A stretch of 11,556 nt of DNA, from assembly GCA_964555935.1 (NCBI GenBank), contig CAZKUN010000279.1:1-11556 (forward strand), in the 5' to 3' direction. The DNA comes from CAZKUN01 sp964555935 (GTDB taxonomy: Bacteria > Armatimonadota > Zipacnadia > Zipacnadales > VGFC01). This document shows, one piece after another, positions 7,122 through 11,556 of this stretch; the first letter of the stretch is position 1, and each line of letters begins with the position of its first letter. A program made the translations under genes and the position numbers. Below the pieces are notes generated by a model, which was given only the letters and a program-made list of their open reading frames with translations, made no database searches and was not told where the DNA came from.

Positions 7122-7150
7122 GGACCGCGCCAGGGCGCCGCGTCTGGTCC
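7122..7150 (-). terminator. GC-rich hairpin between the kinase and the lyase-like gene
   Basis: In the 86-nt gap after the kinase stop, GGACC (7122-7126) pairs with GGTCC (7146-7150), and inside it GCGCC (7127-7131) can pair with GGCGC (7134-7138), leaving an asymmetric bulge. Stacked, the arms give about ten GC-rich pairs. There is no run of T on the minus strand after it, so it is not a classical intrinsic terminator. It could weaken read-through from the two-component operon, or shape the leader of the lyase-like gene, whose ribosome site begins just beyond. Confidence 0.3.
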
Positions 7151-7188
7151 GTGAGTTCCCTACCAATGACTGCGACACCTGGCAGGAC

Positions 7189-8964
7189 TTACATGACGAT
7201 CGGTAAGTAGATTGTAAAGGTGCTCCCCGTGCCAGGGAGACTCTCGACGTCAACGCTCCCGCCATGGACTTGGGCGATGTGCTTGACGATGGCGAGGCCA
7301 AGGCCCGTTCCGCCGGCCTGGCGGCTGCGCGCTGCATCGACGCGGTAGAAGCGCTCGAAGATTCGCTCGAGGTGGCGGGCGTCGATGCCGGGGCCCTGAT
7401 CCGAAACTTGGATGGCAATACGGCCGTCGTCACGCGTCGCGGTGACGGCGACCTCAGCCTCCGGGTGTCCGTACTTGGCGGCATTGTCGATGAGGTTCAC
7501 GATCGCCCGCTCGATCAGGTCGCGGTTCACGTTGACGATGATGTCATCGGGGCACTCCGACGCCAGGGCGACAGTCCGGGTCGCGGCGCGCGGGCGGCAG
7601 TCCTCAACGGCGGAGCCGATGATCGGCGCGAGAGGGATGCGTTCGGCAGTCATCTGCTGGGTTTCGGAATCTCCCTCAAGGCGCGAGAGGGCGAGGAGAT
7701 CCTCGATGATTGCGTTCAGGCGGCTTGTCTGTTTCTCGATGATGCCGAGGAAGCGCTGGGCGTCGGGAGGATTGTCGATCGCTCCGTCGCGGAGCGTCTC
7801 AACGAAGCCCTTGATCGAGGTGATCGGGGTGCGCAATTCGTGAGACACGTTGGCGGCGAAATCCCGTCGGATCTCCTCCAGACGGCGCAGGCGGGTCACG
7901 TCGTTGAGGACGATCATGACGGCGTCTTCGTGCCCCCCCGCTCCCACCAGCGGCGTCCCATGAGCCTGCAGGTGGCGCTCGCTTCCGCCGAGCACGGTGA
8001 CTGATGCTTCCACTATGTCGCCCGTCGAGAGAGCGTCTGAGGCGAGTTGCTGGATCGCGGGGTTGCGCACGGTCTCCTGCAACGTGCGGCCGGGCGCCTC
8101 GTCCGAACCAACGCCGAGCAGCTTCCGAGCGGCGGGGTTCATCATGATGACGCGGTCGCTTGAATCCACCGCCACCACGCCCTCGACCATGCTTGAGAGC
8201 AGCGCGTCGCGCTCGTCTCGTTCCCTCGATAGCGCGAGCAGGCGGTGCTCGAGTCGCCGGGCCATCTCCGTCATAGCGTCAGCCAGCTCGGCGACTTCCT
8301 GGGTTGGCGGCGGAGCGATGCGGAAATCCAAGTCCCCGCGGGCGAAGCGCAGGGCGGCATCGGACAGTCCGTCGAGTTGGCGCGCCGTTCGTCGGGTCTG
8401 GAGAAGCACGAGGATGATCGCGCCCAACCCGATGATGAGCCCGCCGATGATGACGCGCCTGCGGAGGTCTTCGATGGCTACATCGATTGTCGACACCGGG
8501 CGGCTGGCGCGCAGGACGCCGGCGACACGGCCCGCCTGTGTCAAGGGGATGGCCACGTACATCATCTTGGTGTCGAGGGTGGAGCTGTATCTTGTTGAGC
8601 TACTGGTTCGCCCAGCCAGGGCCTCGATCATCTCCGGGCGATGGCTGTGGTTGCCCATCTCGGCCGGGTCGTGCTGCGACTCGGCGATGACTTCGCCATC
8701 GGGCAACATGAGCGTCACCCGCGTGGATGAATTCTCCCCAAGGGTCCGCAGTCTTTCGAGCAAGGCGGGACGATCCGCCTCGGCCACGTCTTCGGGCAGT
8801 TGAGCGGCGATGAGCGTCGCCCGGCTGTGCAGGTCGCTCGTAGCCTCTGCGTAGAACACGTCACGCAACGTCGCGAGCACGTGCCACCCGACCACTGATA
8901 GCGCGGTCACGATCACGAGCAGCGCGATGGGCACGACTTCGTAGATGAGGCGTCGGCGCCTCAT
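7189..8964 (-). CDS. PhoR-type membrane sensor histidine kinase
   Basis: A 591-residue sensor kinase with the full PhoR/WalK-like layout. Membrane segment 1 spans about residues 9-32; the extracytoplasmic part (33-168) has RVTLMLPDGEVIAES (82-96) and NHSHRPEM (105-112), typical of a PDC-like sensor; membrane segment 2 is about 171-189. HAMP follows (190-243), then a PAS domain (250-355, DALLSSMVEGVVAVD), HisKA with the phosphoacceptor H375 in SHELRTP, and HATPase_c with the N box (N490 to N494), DQGPGI (522-527), F box ERFYRVD (537-543) and GTGLGL (552-557). All key residues are present, so it should be active. It autophosphorylates and passes phosphate to the response regulator just upstream; the regulator's last codons (AAGGAG) act as the kinase's ribosome site, 6 nt from ATG, and the gap is 3 nt. 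No pst or phoU genes are visible here, so phosphate sensing is unproven. Confidence 0.93.
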   Translation of the reverse strand: MRRRRLIYEVVPIALLVIVTALSVVGWHVLATLRDVFYAEATSDLHSRATLIAAQLPEDVAEADRPALLERLRTLGENSSTRVTLMLPDGEVIAESQHDPAEMGNHSHRPEMIEALAGRTSSSTRYSSTLDTKMMYVAIPLTQAGRVAGVLRASRPVSTIDVAIEDLRRRVIIGGLIIGLGAIILVLLQTRRTARQLDGLSDAALRFARGDLDFRIAPPPTQEVAELADAMTEMARRLEHRLLALSRERDERDALLSSMVEGVVAVDSSDRVIMMNPAARKLLGVGSDEAPGRTLQETVRNPAIQQLASDALSTGDIVEASVTVLGGSERHLQAHGTPLVGAGGHEDAVMIVLNDVTRLRRLEEIRRDFAANVSHELRTPITSIKGFVETLRDGAIDNPPDAQRFLGIIEKQTSRLNAIIEDLLALSRLEGDSETQQMTAERIPLAPIIGSAVEDCRPRAATRTVALASECPDDIIVNVNRDLIERAIVNLIDNAAKYGHPEAEVAVTATRDDGRIAIQVSDQGPGIDARHLERIFERFYRVDAARSRQAGGTGLGLAIVKHIAQVHGGSVDVESLPGTGSTFTIYLPIVM

Positions 8965-8967
8965 AGG

Positions 8968-9654
8968 CTACTCCTTGAGTCGGTAGCCGACGCCACGGAC
9001 GGTCTCGACATAGTCGGCACAGCTCCCCAGTTTCTTGCGGAGACTGACGATTTGCACGTCGACGGAGCGGTCGGTGACCGGGTCGTCATCGCCACGCACG
9101 GCGTCGACGATTTGCGATCGCGTGAACACCCACCCGGGCCTGCGGGCTAGGTAGTGCAGCACGCTGAACTCGGTGTAAGTCAGGCTGATGGCTTGGCCCG
9201 CGCTGATGACCTCGCGACGCCCTGGATCGATGATCAGATCGCGGATGCGGATCGTGTCTGTCTCGGTGGGCACTTGGCTCTGTCCGCGTCGCAGGACCGT
9301 CCTCGCGCGCGCGGCGAGGACGCGCGGGCTGAAGGGCTTGGTGATGTAATCGTCAGCGCCCATCTCAAGGCCGGTGACAACGTCGGCTTCTTCGCTCTTG
9401 GCGGTGAGCATGATGATCCGCAGTTGCGCCGTGCGTTGGTCGCTTTTGAGCAGGCGGCAGACATCGAGCCCGCCGACGCCGGGGAGCATGAGGTCGAGGA
9501 GGATGAGGTCGGGCAGCTCGGACCGGGCGATCGTCAGCGCGCCCTCACCCGTGTCCGCGCAAGTGACATCGTACCCCTCGCGAGCGAGGTTGTACTCGAC
9601 CAGCTCCAGGATGTCTTCCTCGTCGTCGACAACGAGCACTCGATCTCGTCGCAT
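8968..9654 (-). CDS. OmpR/PhoB-family response regulator
   Basis: A 228-residue two-domain response regulator. The receiver domain (1-121) carries the acidic pocket D10, D11 and E12, phosphoacceptor D54 in LILLDLMLPG, T84 and K106 in the KPFS motif. The winged-helix DNA-binding domain (about 133-227) has LTYTEFSVLHYLARRPGWVFTRSQI (158-182) and the recognition helix region TDRSVDVQIVSLRKKLG (194-210), ending in VRGVGYRLKE. It binds DNA as a phosphorylated dimer and is the first gene of the operon with the PhoR-type kinase. The sequence resembles PhoB/PhoP, but the neighbours do not confirm phosphate control, and the adjacent lyase-like and transporter genes are possible targets. The ATG has GAGG four nt upstream. 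The gene diverges from the EamA transporter across 184 nt. Confidence 0.92.
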   Translation of the reverse strand: MRRDRVLVVDDEEDILELVEYNLAREGYDVTCADTGEGALTIARSELPDLILLDLMLPGVGGLDVCRLLKSDQRTAQLRIIMLTAKSEEADVVTGLEMGADDYITKPFSPRVLAARARTVLRRGQSQVPTETDTIRIRDLIIDPGRREVISAGQAISLTYTEFSVLHYLARRPGWVFTRSQIVDAVRGDDDPVTDRSVDVQIVSLRKKLGSCADYVETVRGVGYRLKE

Positions 9655-9796
9655 CGGACCTCATCCCGCGTTGGATTCGGGCGCGTGTCGGCCCGAAGTT
9701 AGGGCTTCGCTGGATTCGAAGGAGGACCTGCCGGGGCTCAGACGGGCCGGGGCTGGTCAAGTCGCGTCAGGCCTGCTAAGCTGAAGCCTGTCGGTC

Positions 9797-9810
9797 CCGG
9801 CGAGAGCCGG
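9797..9810 (+). promoter_or_regulatory. GAGA-tetraloop hairpin in the transporter leader
   Basis: CCGGC (9797-9801) and GCCGG (9806-9810) form a perfect 5-bp stem closed by GAGA, a GNRA-type tetraloop. GTC (9794-9796) and GAC just beyond (9813-9815) could extend it around a 2-nt bulge. It lies about 17 nt before the GGAGG of the transporter gene. Stable GNRA hairpins occur in structured leaders, but I could not match this to a known riboswitch class. The rest of the 184-nt divergent gap shows only a weak promoter-like pair for the plus strand, TGGTCA (9754-9759) and TAAGCT (9777-9782), spaced 17 nt. Confidence 0.25.
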
Positions 9811-9826
9811 ATGACTCGTCGCTAGC

Positions 9827-9841
9827 GGAGGCAGCATATTG
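9827..9841 (+). promoter_or_regulatory. Ribosome binding site fixing a TTG start for the transporter
   Basis: GGAGG at 9827-9831 lies 7 nt before TTG at 9839-9841. The frame upstream is closed by TGA at 9812-9814, and the first in-frame ATG (9905) would remove most of the first membrane helix. TTG is therefore the best start. A TTG start usually lowers translation. Confidence 0.7.
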
Positions 9842-10762
9842 TCGGGACGTTCGATAGCCGGTGTCATACTTGTCTGCACGATCTGGGGTCTGGGCTTTGC
9901 GCTGATGAAGGTCGGCCTGCGCTACGTGCCGCCGATCTTCTACGTCGGGACGCGGTTCGCCATCACGGCCGTCCTGGTGTTGCTGCTGATGAAGGCTGCC
10001 GGGATGCGGCTGGACGTCCCCAAGCGGGCGCGGTGGCGGCTAACGGTCGTGACGATTATGTTCTTCGCCCAACAGGGCGCCATCTTCATCGCGCTGACCT
10101 ACACGACCGCCGGACGGTTAGGCGTTCTGCTGAACATCCAGCCGATCGTCACCGCCGTGCTCGCGCACTGGTTCGTCGCTCACGACCGACTGACATGGGG
10201 CAAGGTGGCCGGCCTGTTGATGGCGATTTCCGGGATCTTCTTCATCTTCAGGGAGTCGTTTGCCGAGACCAACGGACTGATGTGGATCGGCGACACGCTC
10301 GCCCTTCTCGCCGCGATCACGTGGGGCGCCCAGACTATCATCACCAAGCACCTGGTGAAGGATATCAAGCCCGCGGCGGTGATTACCTGGTCGGCCGCTG
10401 TCGCCAGCTTGCTCTTCATGGTCATCAGCCTGTTCTGTGAAAAGGGGCCGTTGCCGATCCAGCCGTGGGACCTGCGGTTCTTCGGCGCGACCACCTACAT
10501 CATCCTGGTCTCCACGGTCTTCGGGTTCGTGGCGTGGGTCTATCTCATCGAGCGTAATCCGCCAAGCCGGGTGACGTCGTTCTGCTTCATCACCCCGATC
10601 GCCAGTCTCTTCTTTGGCTGGCTCATTCTCGGTGAGACGGTGAGCAGCGATATCATCCTCGCGACCGGTCTCGTCGGCGCGGGGATCTTCGTAGCGAATC
10701 ACCAGTTCAGGCGGCGTCAACTCGAGCCCGACAACGCTGCCGCGGGAATCGGCGGGGAGTAG
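9839..10762 (+). CDS. EamA-family (DMT superfamily) membrane transporter
   Basis: A 307-residue integral membrane protein with two EamA repeats (about 5-137 and 147-287), each with five predicted helices, ten in all. Helix 1 begins with the family pattern AGVILVCTIWGLGFALMKVGLRYVPP; the end of repeat 1 has LLNIQPIVTAVLAHWFVAHDRLTWGKVAGLLMAISGIFFI (98-137), and repeat 2 mirrors it with SFCFITPIASLFFGWLILGETVS (247-269) before a last helix ending IFVANHQ. Members of this superfamily export or import small metabolites such as amino acids, nucleosides or sugars; the substrate cannot be read from sequence. The start is TTG. It diverges from the response regulator, so that regulator could control it. 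The ankyrin gene follows after 77 nt. Confidence 0.9.
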   Translation: MSGRSIAGVILVCTIWGLGFALMKVGLRYVPPIFYVGTRFAITAVLVLLLMKAAGMRLDVPKRARWRLTVVTIMFFAQQGAIFIALTYTTAGRLGVLLNIQPIVTAVLAHWFVAHDRLTWGKVAGLLMAISGIFFIFRESFAETNGLMWIGDTLALLAAITWGAQTIITKHLVKDIKPAAVITWSAAVASLLFMVISLFCEKGPLPIQPWDLRFFGATTYIILVSTVFGFVAWVYLIERNPPSRVTSFCFITPIASLFFGWLILGETVSSDIILATGLVGAGIFVANHQFRRRQLEPDNAAAGIGGE

Positions 10763-10767
10763 CCGGC

Positions 10768-10786
10768 CTCGCGTTCTCAACGCGGG
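10768..10786 (+). promoter_or_regulatory. Hairpin between the transporter and ankyrin genes
   Basis: CGCGTT (10770-10775) and AACGCG (10779-10784) form a perfect 6-bp stem with a 3-nt CTC loop; a T-G wobble and a C-G pair extend it to 8 bp. It starts 6 nt after the transporter stop. No T run follows, so it is at best a weak or Rho-assisted terminator, or an RNA-stability hairpin between two genes of one transcript. Confidence 0.3.
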
Positions 10787-10839
10787 AGGATGCGGACGCG
10801 CGGGCGGGCAACCTCGGCGCAGTGCAGGAGGCCGACAAC

Positions 10840-11556
10840 ATGAACTGCGCAGACGACATGAACGCGGCGGTGATCGACGGTGACCTCGATGCCGTTAGGC
10901 GTCTGGCGGAGGAGCATCCGGGTTTGATCGATGCCGCCGCCGGGCCGCAGGCTTGGACCCCGATCGTGACGGCGATCTACTACGGCTACTGCGCCCGCGG
11001 CGACCGACTGAGGCCGGTGGTGGATTTCCTATTGGAGTCGGGCTGCGAAGTAGACCTGTCGACCGCTGCGCTGCTCGACGATGTCGAGCGGGCGCGCGCG
11101 ATCGTAGGCGAGGACCCTCAAAGCGTCCACGCGGCGGATGCGGACGGCGTGACGGCGCTGCACAGCGCGTGCGAGCGCGGCTCCGCCGAGATCGCAGAGT
11201 TGCTCATCGCAGCGGGCGCCGACGTGAACGCGCGGACGGCGTGGGGCGCGGCGCCGCTGGAAGGAGCGGCCCATCCCGGCCCCCTGAAGCTGGAAGCCGC
11301 GTGGGACGTGGTGCAGCTCTTGCGGAGCCACGGCGCCGAGTACGATGTCATCCTGGCCGCGTCCGCCGGCGACGCCGAGAGCGTGCGCGCGTTCCTCGAT
11401 GAGGATGCAACGCGTATCAGCGCGCGGCGCAACGACGGCACGACGGCGCTCATGCTCGCCGCAATGGGCGGCCACGACGCGGCGATCGCGGCGCTCCTGG
11501 CAGCGGGATCGGAGGTGGAGGCCAAGAACAACAACGGCACGACGGCGCTCATGCTC
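10840..11556 (+). CDS. Ankyrin-repeat protein, N-terminal part
   Basis: The gene starts at ATG 10840, with AGGAGG 8 nt upstream, and remains open for 239 codons to the window edge, so its 3' end is missing. The N-terminus (MNAAVIDGDLDAVRRLAEEHPGLIDA) is a degenerate capping repeat. Clear ankyrin repeats follow: DADGVTALHSACERGSAEIAELLIAAGADVNAR (100-132), a diverged unit at about 133-167, a partial unit with ILAASAGDAESVRAFLDED (171-189), NDGTTALMLAAMGGHDAAIAALLAAGSEVEAK (198-229), and the start of another (NNGTTALML). No signal peptide or enzymatic domain is visible in the present part. Ankyrin stacks bind other proteins; no partner can be named from here. It is on the same strand as the transporter, 77 nt downstream, and may be co-transcribed with it. 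Confidence 0.88.
   Translation, partial: MNCADDMNAAVIDGDLDAVRRLAEEHPGLIDAAAGPQAWTPIVTAIYYGYCARGDRLRPVVDFLLESGCEVDLSTAALLDDVERARAIVGEDPQSVHAADADGVTALHSACERGSAEIAELLIAAGADVNARTAWGAAPLEGAAHPGPLKLEAAWDVVQLLRSHGAEYDVILAASAGDAESVRAFLDEDATRISARRNDGTTALMLAAMGGHDAAIAALLAAGSEVEAKNNNGTTALML
11436..11556 (+). repeat. 22-nt exact direct repeat in the ankyrin gene, 99-bp period
   Basis: A 22-nt stretch at 11436-11457 is repeated without mismatch at 11535-11556, where the window ends, so the match may continue. The offset is 99 bp, exactly 33 codons, one ankyrin unit. It encodes the GTTALML segment in both copies. Identity at the DNA level, including third positions, suggests recent duplication or conversion of repeat units in addition to protein-level constraint. 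Confidence 0.75.

Noticed and set aside
7264..8004. 246-codon plus-strand frame opposite the histidine kinase
   Set aside because: The complementary strand encodes intact HisKA and HATPase domains, so this frame is a codon-bias shadow.
9755..9841. Possible guanidine (ykkC) or other known riboswitch before the transporter
   Set aside because: A few bases such as GGTCC and CGAGAG recall ykkC, but the order and conserved blocks do not match; only a simple hairpin can be supported.
10790..10843. 17-codon leader frame overlapping the ankyrin start codon (ATGA overlap)
   Set aside because: The GGAGG directly abuts its ATG with no spacing, so initiation is unlikely; the product is low complexity.
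10953..11402. 149-codon plus-strand frame in the right part
   Set aside because: Overlaps the ankyrin gene in another frame and is almost only Arg, Gly and Ala.

Overview
The window is GC-rich, densely coding bacterial DNA with ten protein genes, of which the two at the edges are cut off. I see no rRNA, tRNA, insertion sequence, integrase, CRISPR array or replication origin. Several families here are frequent in uncultured, carbohydrate-degrading bacterial lineages such as Armatimonadota, Poribacteria, Latescibacterota or Planctomycetota: a uroporphyrinogen-decarboxylase-like protein, a ThuA-like protein, an Eis-like acetyltransferase, a secreted six-hairpin glycosidase and an oligogalacturonate-lyase-like propeller. 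That placement is inference from gene content; the phylum cannot be fixed from this sequence alone.

Layout. (1) 1-2609, minus strand: an Eis-like GNAT acetyltransferase and an exported ThuA-like protein, 12 nt apart and probably co-transcribed, then after 78 nt the 5' part of a gene whose first 191 residues look like an Mrr-type PD-(D/E)XK nuclease domain. In known proteins this type of domain often heads large STAND-type NTPases linked to phage defence; the rest lies beyond the left edge. (2) 2762-5954, plus strand: a tightly coupled pair (7 nt gap), a URO-D-like protein and a secreted glycosidase of about 700 residues. (3) 5963-9654, minus strand: an OmpR/PhoB-type response regulator, its PhoR-type histidine kinase (3 nt gap) and, 86 nt further on, a cytoplasmic oligogalacturonate-lyase-like propeller that meets the glycosidase gene tail to tail with only 8 nt between stop codons. 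(4) 9839-11556, plus strand: an EamA-family transporter starting with TTG, and an ankyrin-repeat protein cut off by the right edge.

How it may work together (inference). The middle of the window reads as a carbohydrate-use locus: the exported glycosidase and exported ThuA-like protein would act outside the cytoplasm on a glycan, possibly uronate-containing, and the signal-less oligogalacturonate-lyase-like enzyme would finish unsaturated uronate oligomers inside. The two-component system next to it has the PhoBR architecture, but no pst or phoU genes are visible, so its stimulus is open. The most interesting lead is the truncated nuclease gene at the left edge. Other points are the odd pairing of a URO-D-like protein with a glycosidase, the probable sandwich domain inside the glycosidase, and an exact 99-bp-spaced repeat in the ankyrin gene.
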